DNA from: Paenibacillus_E qinlingensis
GTDB taxonomy: Bacteria; Bacillota; Bacilli; Paenibacillales; NBRC-103111
DNA length: 64,000 bases
Direction of reading: 5' to 3'
Assembly: GCF_028746185.1 (NCBI RefSeq)
Contig: NZ_JAQIVH010000042.1
Coordinates: 133,767 to 197,766, forward strand
The notes beneath the pieces are model-generated. The model was not told the origin of the DNA. It was given only the letters and a program-made list of their open reading frames with translations, and did no database searches. This document shows, in pieces, positions 51,178 to 59,272 of the stretch (within the stretch, counting starts at the first letter, position 1; the number at the start of each line of letters is the position of its first letter). The translations under genes were made by a program, and so were the position numbers.

Positions 51178-51212
51178 AAGAAGATAAGCAGACAGTGTCT
51201 GCTTATCTTCTT
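51178..51212 (+). terminator. Terminator of the SufR-like gene
   Basis: AAGATAAGCAGACA / G / TGTCTGCTTATCTT then CTTCTTTT. A nearly perfect 14-bp stem. Confidence 0.8.
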
Positions 51213-51221
51213 CTTTTGTCA

Positions 51222-51478
51222 GAGGAGTCAGTCGATGAAACCGACTAACTCGAGCACATCCGTGGCAATTGTAGTGGAGTTAGTCGATGAAACCGACTAA
51301 CTCGAGAGCATCAGTGGCAATTGTAGAGGAGTTAGTCGATGATATCGACTAACTCGAGCGCATCAGTGGCAATTGTAGAGGAGTTAGTCGATGAAATCGA
51401 CTAACTCGAGCATATCCGTGGCAATTGTAGAGGAGTTAGTCGATGAAACCGACTAACTCGGGCGCATCAGTGGCAATA
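51222..51478. repeat. Five-copy tandem hairpin repeat array, exactly 52-bp period
   Basis: Units start at 51222, 51274, 51326, 51378 and 51430. Each has a stem-loop GAGTTAGTCGAT-gaaa-cGACTAACTC and a spacer close to GAGCGCATCAGTGGCAATTGTA. Pairing is preserved when the loop-proximal bases vary (aaacc, atatc, aaatc). Architecture parallels the array at 3376-3666 with a different sequence. Not a CRISPR: spacers are not unique. No gene lies between 51171 and 51642. Confidence 0.92.
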
Positions 51479-51479
51479 T

Positions 51480-51514
51480 GAAAGCCCCAATTCACAATGA
51501 ATGGGGCTTTTTAG
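51480..51514. terminator. Hairpin terminator after the repeat array
   Basis: AAAGCCCCA / attcacaatgaa / TGGGGCTTT followed by T. Directly abuts the last repeat. Confidence 0.75.
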
Positions 51515-51642
51515 CTATTTTTTATTCCATATAAATCCATATTGGAATTACTTTTGGAACAAATTTCCAAGATACGGACTGAAATGGAACCTAATCTATC
51601 GAAGTCTATACTACATAGATAGTAGAGGAGGTGAATCTATAG

Positions 51643-53337
51643 ATGATGAAAAATAATCAGTTCGATTCAAGTTCAAGTCAAATAGAGAGAAAAAGGAGTG
51701 CATTCAGAGTGAAATCAATGATTGGGAAAATTTCTCATGCTTTGGCTCTATTCATGATAGTTTCTATTCTAGTACCTGTGATTGCCTTCGGGGCAACGCT
51801 AGGTATAAAGTCGTACACATACGACAAGACGACTGGAAATGTGACAGCGACTGTTTATAGCGACGTTTATGACAATGTATCTGGGGCCGTGTATCTGAAT
51901 ATGTATGCTCCAGATAATAGTCTGTTGAAGAAAGCTTACATGTCTGATTACACGAACACGGAAACAGTAAATGGCGTTACATACTACAATTTTACGTTCA
52001 ATACAGGTATAACAGCTAATGTATATGACGCTGTATATTTAGCAGGCCAATATAGTTCTACAGTTTCTAGCCTCGTATATGCGACTGATGCCAATCCTGA
52101 CCTGCCAGGATGCACGAGTTACTGTGGCGGAGGGTATGGCGGAGGTGGTTGGGTACCACCAGCAACTGGGACTAGTATTAATGTTCCTACTAACGGTGAA
52201 GTTAACGAAGATAGCCTGAAAAATGCACTAGCTTCAAATACGAATATAGAACTCAAATTATCCGGTGACATCGCCCTTATTCCAGCCTCTGCTTTAGTTG
52301 ACGCTGTAGGTAAAGCGGGCTCGACCATTACTGTACGTTCAGACAATGGAACTTATATGCTTCCTCTTTCTATATTAGATGTGAATGCTCTAGCCAAATC
52401 GTTAGGAATTCCTTTGAAGGATCTGAAGATCAAAGTGAGTATTACGAAGGTTACCGGTGATTCCGCAACTGCGGTAACTTCTGCAGCCACTGCAATTGGG
52501 GCTAAAGCTATCGCTGATGCAGTAGACTTTAATGTCATTGCTCTAGGTCCTGGGGACAAAACTACTTCGGTTGATTATGGCAAAACGTATGTTTCGCGTT
52601 CCATTAACATCTCAAATGCTGTAGATACCAAGAAGGTTACTGGTGTTCTCTACAATGAGACAACGAAGAAGCTAAGTTTCGTTCCTGCAATCTTCGAGGT
52701 TAAAGATGGCAAAACAGTTGCCACACTGAAGCGTAACGGCAATAGTATTTACACGGTTGTCGAAATGAACAAAAATTTTACAGATACTGCGTCCCACTGG
52801 TCTAAGGATGATGTAAGTCTCCTTGCCAATAAACTCGTTATTGATGGGATGACAGATACAACATTCGCTCCTGACCTTCACGTTACACGTGCGGAATTTG
52901 CAGCCTTGGCTGTTCGTTCTTTGGGTTTAGACCTGGTAACTACAACAACTACATTTAGCGATGTCCAAGCTTCCGATTGGTACGCAGCGACAGTTGCAAC
53001 TGCAGCCAAAGCGGGCATTATCGATGGATATGAAGATGGTTCATTTAAGCCAGATGCTCAGATCACACGTGAAGAGCTTGCCGCTATGATTGTACGAACA
53101 ATGAACTATGCAGGATTGACATCAAATCTGTCTGATTCACAGCAAATCGAGTTATTAAGCAAATTCAGCGATTCTAACAAAATCGTGTGGGCACAGAAAG
53201 AAATTGCTAGGGCCATCGATGCTGGTATTATCAATGGTTTGACGGATACAACCATCGGCCCTAACAACCAAGCGACTCGCGCAGAGGCTGCTGCTATGCT
53301 CAAACGATTCCTAAGTAAAGCAGGATTCATTAATTAA
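51643..53337 (+). CDS. S-layer-homology (SLH) domain surface protein
   Basis: 564 residues. A long signal peptide (about 1-49, hydrophobic core ALALFMIVSILVPVIAFG). A beta-rich N-domain of about 110 residues follows, then a linker with two Cys and Gly-rich sequence (CTSYCGGGYGGGG, about 160-172). Next is a Ser/Thr/Ala-rich domain and three SLH repeats ('FTDTASHWSKDDVSLLANKLVIDGMTD', 'FSDVQASDWYAATVATAAKAGIIDGYED', 'FSDSNKIVWAQKEIARAIDAGIING'). SLH domains bind pyruvylated cell-wall polymer. GAGGAGGTGA precedes the start. Monocistronic, closed by a terminator. Confidence 0.93.
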   Translation: MMKNNQFDSSSSQIERKRSAFRVKSMIGKISHALALFMIVSILVPVIAFGATLGIKSYTYDKTTGNVTATVYSDVYDNVSGAVYLNMYAPDNSLLKKAYMSDYTNTETVNGVTYYNFTFNTGITANVYDAVYLAGQYSSTVSSLVYATDANPDLPGCTSYCGGGYGGGGWVPPATGTSINVPTNGEVNEDSLKNALASNTNIELKLSGDIALIPASALVDAVGKAGSTITVRSDNGTYMLPLSILDVNALAKSLGIPLKDLKIKVSITKVTGDSATAVTSAATAIGAKAIADAVDFNVIALGPGDKTTSVDYGKTYVSRSINISNAVDTKKVTGVLYNETTKKLSFVPAIFEVKDGKTVATLKRNGNSIYTVVEMNKNFTDTASHWSKDDVSLLANKLVIDGMTDTTFAPDLHVTRAEFAALAVRSLGLDLVTTTTTFSDVQASDWYAATVATAAKAGIIDGYEDGSFKPDAQITREELAAMIVRTMNYAGLTSNLSDSQQIELLSKFSDSNKIVWAQKEIARAIDAGIINGLTDTTIGPNNQATRAEAAAMLKRFLSKAGFIN

Positions 53338-53351
53338 TATTTTTTATAAAG

Positions 53352-53395
53352 ACCTGATGCCGTGGACCAAAGAGTCCAGGATCAGGTTTTTTTTA
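53352..53395 (+). terminator. Terminator of the SLH gene
   Basis: ACCTGAT...GGAC / GTCC...ATCAGGT then eight T. Confidence 0.85.
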
Positions 53396-53407
53396 TCCCG
53401 CCAACCC

Positions 53408-53483
53408 TTCAGCATACTTTCAGCTAACATTCATACAGCTATCAGCCCAGTTTAAGTCTCACTTCAGGTTAGCGTTCTATACT
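53408..53483 (+). promoter_or_regulatory. Phased direct repeats and promoter upstream of the HtrA gene
   Basis: TTCAGC, TTCAGC, TTCATA and ATCAGC begin at 53408, 53419, 53430 and 53441, exactly 11 bp apart. TATACT (53478-53483) is a -10 without a good -35. The layout suits activation by an OmpR-type response regulator, as known for CssR control of htrA in Bacillus subtilis. Confidence 0.5.
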
Positions 53484-53533
53484 TGATCTATCAGCAAGAA
53501 ACAAAATGATAGCAATCGAGAGGCGGTAATCAT

Positions 53534-54787
53534 ATGAATGAGGATATGAACAATAACGTGAACTTGGATGACATAAAAATTGAAAGAAAAGCAAGCAATT
53601 CCAGAGTAAAGCCAATATTTGCAGCTTTTATGGCAGGTGCAGTTGTCGTTGGTGGTTTGATGTTCACTTCGGACAAATTAAACCTGTTTGGCTATGATAC
53701 GCAAACCGTGCAGTCCAGCGCAACCGCGGCTGCAGCAGCGAACTCAGCTGCGGCTGGCGTCCAAACTGCATCGCTCAACAATTTAGGAATCAATAGCATT
53801 TCACAAATTACGAAAGCCTCAAGTCCGGCCATTGTCAAAATTGAAACGAAAGTCAAGCAAACAAGCACATCAGGTACTCGCAGAAATTCGCAGCAGCAAG
53901 GAACGCAAAGTGGAGATACGATAGAAAATGGAATCGGATCTGGGTTCATTTTTGAAGATAGCGGCTATATATTAACGAACGAGCATGTGATAGACGGAGC
54001 AGATGAAATCGATGTATATGTACAAGGTTATGATACCCCATTTAAGGCGACGCTACTTGGCAGCAGCTATGATCTAGATTTGGCTGTACTCAAAATTCAA
54101 GGAGACAAAGCCTTTCCAGCTTTAAAAATTGGAGATTCAAATGCTGCTGAAGTTGGTGAGTGGGTGGTTGCGATTGGTAATCCCTATGACTTTGATTATT
54201 CCGTGACGACAGGTGTTTTAAGCGCCAAGGAACGCGAAATTAGCATTGATGATGAACAGGGGACACGTAATTACAAGCATTTGTTACAAACGGATACGGC
54301 GATTAACCCTGGTAACTCTGGTGGCCCGCTCTTAAATTTAAATGGTGAAGTCATTGGGATTAATACGGCTGTCAATGCCGAAGCGCAGGGAATGGGCTTT
54401 GCGATTCCAGCAAGTACCATTAGCTCCGTCGTAGATAAATTGAAAAACAACGAAACGATTGCGAAAGATCCAGCACCTTACATTGGCGTAGCGTTGCAAA
54501 ATATTACGGATGACATGTTACAGGATCTGCAAATTAGTAGTACCAAAGGTGTGGTAGTTGCTGAAGTACAGCAAGGTTCACCAGCTTTCAAAGCAGGGAT
54601 ACGCCAGTTTGATGTCATTACGGAAGTGAATGGGAAAGGAATTGCGAATACAGAGGAACTGACGAAAGCGGTCCAAGCCGCGGCAGTTGGCGATGCATTG
54701 AAGGTGAAAATTTCACGCGATGGTCAAACGAAGGATGTATCCGTACAAGTTGGAGATAAAAATGCAGTTGCCGCCTATCAAAGCTAA
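53534..54787 (+). CDS. HtrA/DegP-like membrane-anchored serine protease
   Basis: 417 residues. A short cytosolic tail, one helix (about 27-44), an Ala/Ser/Gln-rich linker with an RRNSQQQGTQ stretch, then the trypsin-fold domain with catalytic His151 (LTNEHV), Asp182 (YDLDLAVLK) and Ser262 (GNSGGPL). A single PDZ domain at about 315-405 ends the protein. It degrades misfolded exported proteins at the membrane outer face. GAGAGGCGG precedes the ATG. Upstream phased repeats suggest a two-component stress circuit. Confidence 0.95.
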   Translation: MNEDMNNNVNLDDIKIERKASNSRVKPIFAAFMAGAVVVGGLMFTSDKLNLFGYDTQTVQSSATAAAAANSAAAGVQTASLNNLGINSISQITKASSPAIVKIETKVKQTSTSGTRRNSQQQGTQSGDTIENGIGSGFIFEDSGYILTNEHVIDGADEIDVYVQGYDTPFKATLLGSSYDLDLAVLKIQGDKAFPALKIGDSNAAEVGEWVVAIGNPYDFDYSVTTGVLSAKEREISIDDEQGTRNYKHLLQTDTAINPGNSGGPLLNLNGEVIGINTAVNAEAQGMGFAIPASTISSVVDKLKNNETIAKDPAPYIGVALQNITDDMLQDLQISSTKGVVVAEVQQGSPAFKAGIRQFDVITEVNGKGIANTEELTKAVQAAAVGDALKVKISRDGQTKDVSVQVGDKNAVAAYQS

Positions 54788-54804
54788 ATAGTCCACGAAG
54801 ACGT

Positions 54805-54841
54805 AAAAACGGAGCCGCAATCATTCGCGAGCTCCGTTTTC
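54805..54841. terminator. Bidirectional terminator
   Basis: AAAACGGAGC ... GCTCCGTTTT between the convergent htrA-like and aldolase genes. Confidence 0.85.
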
Positions 54842-54856
54842 TCATGCCTCACAATA

Positions 54857-55492
54857 TTATGCCCGTGACGCCGCGAGCAATTGAACAGCCTTGTCCGTGA
54901 TCCAGCCGAAATTACCGGCTTCGATTTCTTTCAGGTTGATGAGCGAGCCGCCAATGCCTAAGCCATAACAGCCAATGGACAGAAATTGTTTGATATTCCC
55001 TTCGGTTACCCCACCAACAGCTATCATAGGGATGGTATCGAGTGGCCCCATTAATTCCTTGATGTAAGGCAAGCCTAAGCTTGCGCTTGGGAATATTTTA
55101 ACGGCGGTAGCACCGGCTTTCCATGCTTTCACAACTTCGGTTGGCGTCATCGCACCAGGGAAGATTGGAATACCTTCTTGCTTCGACCAGCGGATGACCT
55201 CCTCATCCAGATTAGGAGTGACCAAGAAAGCAGCTCCCGCGGCAACAGCTTGTTTGGCGTCCTCCAGATCCAGCACAGTGCCGGCTCCGATGAACATCTG
55301 CTCTCCCCATTGCTTTTGAAGGTTAGCGATCATAGAGAGCGCACCAGGTGTGTTTAGCGTTACTTCCATGACTGTGACCCCACCTTGGTGAAGTGCTTCA
55401 GCAACAGACATAATGTGATCTCCCTGCACGCCTCGGACGATTGCTACGATACGTGTACGCTCAATTTCTTGCAGCCCTTGTTCTCGGTTCAT
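54857..55492 (-). CDS. eda: KDPG/KHG aldolase
   Basis: 211 residues from the ATG at 55492; upstream codons have no better start. Class I aldolase barrel with Glu43 in 'VMEVTLNTPG' and the Schiff-base Lys132 in 'AVKIFPSASLG', plus 'GAGTVLDLEDAKQAVAAGAAFLVTPN' and the phosphate loop 'VGGVTEGN'. It splits 2-keto-3-deoxy-6-phosphogluconate to pyruvate and glyceraldehyde 3-phosphate, or 4-hydroxy-2-oxoglutarate. No kinase or dehydratase of the pathway is adjacent. Confidence 0.94.
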   Translation of the reverse strand: MNREQGLQEIERTRIVAIVRGVQGDHIMSVAEALHQGGVTVMEVTLNTPGALSMIANLQKQWGEQMFIGAGTVLDLEDAKQAVAAGAAFLVTPNLDEEVIRWSKQEGIPIFPGAMTPTEVVKAWKAGATAVKIFPSASLGLPYIKELMGPLDTIPMIAVGGVTEGNIKQFLSIGCYGLGIGGSLINLKEIEAGNFGWITDKAVQLLAASRA

Positions 55493-55672
55493 TTCTCGAT
55501 TCCCCCAACTCAAATTCGACGCATTTGCTATTTATTATGACAGGTTCCAGAAATTTTTCCAATCCGTTTGTGTCAAAACAAGCCCTACCTACCTATACTG
55601 TAGTAATTCATAGGCATTCGTCTAGAAGCCTCATCAACCCTCACAGCTTTTAGCTCATAGGAGGTGACCTAC

Positions 55673-56119
55673 ATGACATGGAGTGAGATCAGTATCGTCA
55701 GCTTGGCAGTTGCGTGTATTGTGCTCATTGTCTTTACAGTTCGCATGTTCATTACAGCTACGCGAACGCTTCGCTTGTTAGGGGACACGGTTATTGAAGT
55801 TAAGCAGCAGGTTGTCCATACGACAGAGCATGCGGAGAATCTAATGAAGCAATTAGGGCAGCTTACGGAAGAGGTACATTTGCAAGTCCTTGCCTTAGAG
55901 CCAACTATGCAATCGGTTGAAAAGGCAGGAAAGGCAGTAGGGGAAGTCGCTTCCATGCTGCGCAAAGCCTCACGCATGATGAATGATTCCTTGCTAGGTG
56001 CGGAAAAGGTCGTACATACGCACCAGAAGCGTATCCACGACATCATGGAATGGGCAACCACAGGGTATGAGCTATGGCAGAGATGGCAGGCGCAGCGGAG
56101 TGCGAAATCAGATCATTAA
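55673..56119 (+). CDS. DUF948-family protein
   Basis: 148 residues from the ATG at 55673 (AGGAGGTGACC upstream). One N-terminal helix (about 5-28) then a long amphipathic coiled coil ('LLGDTVIEVKQQVVHTTEHAENLMKQLGQLTEEVHLQV'). This is the DUF948 pattern of general-stress proteins such as B. subtilis YtxG. It precedes a YtxH protein by 14 bp, the same pairing as ytxGH. Confidence 0.9.
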   Translation: MTWSEISIVSLAVACIVLIVFTVRMFITATRTLRLLGDTVIEVKQQVVHTTEHAENLMKQLGQLTEEVHLQVLALEPTMQSVEKAGKAVGEVASMLRKASRMMNDSLLGAEKVVHTHQKRIHDIMEWATTGYELWQRWQAQRSAKSDH

Positions 56120-56133
56120 GGAGTGGATATCAC

Positions 56134-56499
56134 ATGTCCAATGGAAAAAAAGGAAAAGATCTTCTCATCGGTGCAGTCGTAGGCGGTTTAGTTGGGGCTG
56201 CAGCAGCGCTGCTGTTCGCACCGAAATCAGGTCGTGAACTACGCAGTGATATTGCAGAAGGAGCTACTGTGGTTAGCGATAAAACCGTGCAAATAGCCAC
56301 TACAGTTAGTCAAAAAACGCAAGCAGCTGCCAAAACAGTGAGTACAACTACTACAGATCTTGTAGGCAAAGCCAAGGATACAGCAGCAAGTGTTGTCGAG
56401 ACCGTTCGGTCTTGGAAGGATTCGCAATTTGAGGATGACATTCAAGATGAGATCGCAGCATCGGAAGCCGCAGAAGACTTAGTCATCGTAGGCCGCTAG
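56134..56499 (+). CDS. YtxH-domain protein
   Basis: 121 residues from the ATG at 56134 (AAGGAG upstream). 'LLIGAVVGGLVGAAAALLFAPKSGRELR' is the YtxH signature, a Gly/Ala helix followed by APKSGxELR. The rest is an Ala/Thr/Lys helix of LEA-like character ('TQAAAKTVSTTTTDLVGKAKDTAASVVETV') and an acidic tail. Forms an operon with the DUF948 gene; family members are stress-induced. Confidence 0.92.
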   Translation: MSNGKKGKDLLIGAVVGGLVGAAAALLFAPKSGRELRSDIAEGATVVSDKTVQIATTVSQKTQAAAKTVSTTTTDLVGKAKDTAASVVETVRSWKDSQFEDDIQDEIAASEAAEDLVIVGR

Positions 56500-56510
56500 T
56501 TTTCCAATGA

Positions 56511-56552
56511 AAGAAGCAGAGCGCTCCTTCTAGGAGTACTCTGCTTCTTTGT
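56511..56552 (+). terminator. Terminator of the DUF948-ytxH operon
   Basis: AAGAAGCAGAG..CTCC / ttcta / GGAG..CTCTGCTTCTT with trailing T. Confidence 0.8.
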
Positions 56553-56645
56553 TGAAATTTAGAATGTATAAGTTTTACATAATAAATTGGCTATATTCTC
56601 CATAAACGCTCGCGTCCTTGAAGGACGGCGTAGCCGTTTATTTGG

Positions 56646-57773
56646 TTACCATTTGGACGGATCAATCTTACTGATATCCAGCCCTTCCCACACATTCTTA
56701 ATATCAGCGGTCTCTGGGTGATCGAAAAGCAACCAGGCGGTCGGGAGATAGCGTTCACCGTATTCACTTGAAGGTTTATTAATAATAGCATTATTGTGAA
56801 CCAACACGGTTGAAGCACCCCCATCGAGGTTCGCCGCGGTAATGGCGCCATGGGCTAAGAAAATTTCCTGCACATCATAGAGCGTTGCACCGATACTGTG
56901 CGTTTGTCTGCCATCAATGATGGCGAATAGAATCGCGCCGTCCTTCGTTTGAGCCATGCACGTTCGTGGTGCGATGCCCCAGCCATCTGCTTGACTTTTG
57001 ACTTGGCCAACACCATTCACGATGAAGCGAGGGCTGAAGGAGACGGCTTCTTGTACGCCCATTTCGAGCAGCTCAGATACTTTGTATTTGCCTGAAATCA
57101 TTCGGCCTTGCTTATCAATCCCAACGATCTGTACGGTACCGTTCATACCCTTGTCATTGTAAAAGATTTTGCCTCCTGAGATGACGACGCCTTCTGGTTG
57201 AAAGCCATTCCCTTCCCAGTTCGGATCAATAAATCCACCGCCATTCACACCGAGGATCGCACCGGTACGTTTGACCATGGAAGAGACTTTCTCCCCTTTA
57301 CCTGCTTTCTCTGGCACAGCTATGCGAAGCTTAGTAGGGTCTGAAATAGTAACGAGCTTGCCTTTGAAATTAGGGCCAGAAATGCTCTCAATTGTTACTA
57401 AATCTTTCTTGACTGGGGCTACCACTTCTGTGGGCGTATGGGACGCAAGAGGACCAACATCTACAAGTCCTAGATCCTTCTCCGTACCCATTTCGTCAAA
57501 ACTTTTCGTATATGCGGCTACACGTTTCTGCAACTCGGATGTGCCAATTAAATATTTGGCCCAATCCCGATGCTGCGTGGTAATGATGGTATCTGCCATC
57601 ATGAAACGCAGGCTCGACCCCGAGGCAGTCAGGAAAAACCAACTTAAACCTAAGATTGCTAGAAGGGTAATCGTAAGCACTGTATACGACAAAAAGCGTA
57701 TGCCTGCAGAACGTTTGCGCTTTACACGGGCTTGCAGGGTAGTCTGTTGGGCGGTTGTTTGTTGAACAGCCAT
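56646..57773 (-). CDS. Phosphodiester glycosidase family (NAGPA-domain) protein
   Basis: 375 residues from the ATG at 57773 (MAVQQTTAQQTTL). A basic stretch and one helix (about 27-50) make it membrane-anchored with the catalytic domain outside. The NAGPA core is 'AILGVNGGGFID', 'GNGFQPEGVVISGGKIF', 'APRTCMAQTKDGAILFAIIDGRQTHSIGATLYDVQEIFLAHGAITAANLDGGASTVL'. Relatives uncap phosphodiester-linked sugars, for example in wall-polymer turnover (YveB/PhoP-regulon type). The stretch 'NLDGGAST' is the most conserved. Confidence 0.92.
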   Translation of the reverse strand: MAVQQTTAQQTTLQARVKRKRSAGIRFLSYTVLTITLLAILGLSWFFLTASGSSLRFMMADTIITTQHRDWAKYLIGTSELQKRVAAYTKSFDEMGTEKDLGLVDVGPLASHTPTEVVAPVKKDLVTIESISGPNFKGKLVTISDPTKLRIAVPEKAGKGEKVSSMVKRTGAILGVNGGGFIDPNWEGNGFQPEGVVISGGKIFYNDKGMNGTVQIVGIDKQGRMISGKYKVSELLEMGVQEAVSFSPRFIVNGVGQVKSQADGWGIAPRTCMAQTKDGAILFAIIDGRQTHSIGATLYDVQEIFLAHGAITAANLDGGASTVLVHNNAIINKPSSEYGERYLPTAWLLFDHPETADIKNVWEGLDISKIDPSKW

Positions 57774-57892
57774 GCTTAAACATCTATCCTCTCTAACGCT
57801 AATGGAGTCCACACTGTCAACTAGTAAGACGAAAAGAAAGGAGAATAAGTTTCAGAATTCCCTGAAATTTTTCTCCTTTTTTTGTAAAATGC

Positions 57893-58555
57893 TTAATTTT
57901 GTCGTTGAAGTGAGGCGAGTAGAGAGTCTTTGATCGTGCTTTTTTCCCATTGGTATTCAAGATCGTTCCCTGCATGATAGGCGACACTGCGCAAAATAAG
58001 TTCATGATATTTCTTTTGGCGCACGGCTGCAATCGTCACACTTAGGCTTACACCTAGCGGATCGAAATAAAGCTTGCCTGCCTGGGCGTCATACTTCTTA
58101 ACGTGAGACAAATTAACGAATAGATCCGTATCCATTTTCTTAAACCCTTGATCTTCTAGTTGGTCTAGGAAATGACTGAAATCTAATAAGGATTGCATGG
58201 GAATCGTGCGATTACCGATTTGTGTGTGATACGTCATTTCAGTAGATCCAATTTCTATAAAAAGGATGTCTGCCAAGGGGAGAGTGGGTGGTGTCCCTTG
58301 ACTATCTTGGTTACCTTTTTCAAGATATCCAGCTTTCTCCATAAGATCTGTATACGAAAACTTGTAGGCATCCGACAATTTCTTTAACGTGACAGGGGAT
58401 GGCTTTATTTTTTCATTCGTCGAACGGTTACGCTCTAACTCTAAATCTCGAATATAGGCATGGGACAGACCACTCTTGTTTGCAGCTTCACGTAAGGACA
58501 TTTTTCCTCGCAAGCTCTCCAAAAATTTACCGAATCCTTCAAATTGCTTCATCAT
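57893..58555 (-). CDS. XRE-type regulator fused to a LytTR-like domain
   Basis: 220 residues from the ATG at 58555 (GGAGGGA upstream); the longer frame has no ribosome site. XRE helix-turn-helix at about 8-75 ('LESLRGKMSLREAANKSGLSHAYIRDLELERNR'). Residues 93-185 ('LADILFIEIGSTEMTYHTQIGNRTIPMQSLLDF...GFKKMDTDLFVNLSHVKKYDAQAGKLYFD') look like a LytTR DNA-binding domain. A regulator with two different DNA-binding folds is unusual. It is divergent from bdbC. The LytTR reading is pattern-based. Confidence 0.82.
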   Translation of the reverse strand: MMKQFEGFGKFLESLRGKMSLREAANKSGLSHAYIRDLELERNRSTNEKIKPSPVTLKKLSDAYKFSYTDLMEKAGYLEKGNQDSQGTPPTLPLADILFIEIGSTEMTYHTQIGNRTIPMQSLLDFSHFLDQLEDQGFKKMDTDLFVNLSHVKKYDAQAGKLYFDPLGVSLSVTIAAVRQKKYHELILRSVAYHAGNDLEYQWEKSTIKDSLLASLQRQN

Positions 58556-58763
58556 AGGAATCCCTCCATATGTTAATTGTAATTGAATTGGCTCAAAATA
58601 GAAACGTTTATAGCACTTATTGGTACTAATTACCTGAGTGGAATGTGAACATCTTATACGATTCGTAAGCAAAATGCGAATTTAGTAGGTCGGTAGAATC
58701 AACTCCGTGACTTCTTTCGTCTATTTTTTTATAATAGGGTAGAAGAGAGGGGACGATTTCATC

Positions 58764-59183
58764 ATGTTAAAAAAATGGCTGAGAGACAACGGCATGCATA
58801 TATCATGGCTAGTTGCCTTGGTTGCGACACTTGGAAGCTTATATTTTTCCGAAATCTTGCATTTTGCACCATGTAAACTATGCTGGTATCAGCGTATTCT
58901 TATGTACCCATTGGTTGTAATTCTAGGCATTGCAGCCGTTCGCAGAGATTACAAGTTAACCATCTATGTGTTGCCACTAACGATTTGGGGAGCATGCATC
59001 TCCATCTATCATGTTTTATTACAAATGGGTGTTTTCAAAGAAACGGGCACAGGCTGCGGTCCCATTGCTTGCGATACCGACTATCTAAACTGGCTTGGAT
59101 TTATTACGATTCCGATGCTGGCGGGAACAGCGTTTATCCTACTTACCGTTCTACAATACTTGACTTATCGCGCTACAAAATAA
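58764..59183 (+). CDS. bdbC: Disulfide oxidoreductase, DsbB/BdbC family
   Basis: 139 residues with four helices. The first Cys pair is C37-x-x-C40 in 'HFAPCKLCWYQRILMYPL', the DsbB hallmark that reacts with quinone. The second is C98...C103 in 'GTGCGPIACDTDYLNW'. It reoxidises a thioredoxin-like thiol oxidase (BdbD) that makes disulfides in exported proteins. No bdbD gene is adjacent. GAGAGGGGACG precedes the ATG. Confidence 0.94.
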   Translation: MLKKWLRDNGMHISWLVALVATLGSLYFSEILHFAPCKLCWYQRILMYPLVVILGIAAVRRDYKLTIYVLPLTIWGACISIYHVLLQMGVFKETGTGCGPIACDTDYLNWLGFITIPMLAGTAFILLTVLQYLTYRATK

Positions 59184-59272
59184 CCCCCAATTTCAATAGT
59201 TAGGCAGGTAATTTGTCATTCACTGTCGAATAGTATGGATGAAGAATCCATTCCTATCTCGAGGTGTAACTC

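Noticed and set aside
51222..51478. CRISPR array
   Set aside because: The whole 52-bp unit is repeated including the spacer, so it is a tandem repeat.
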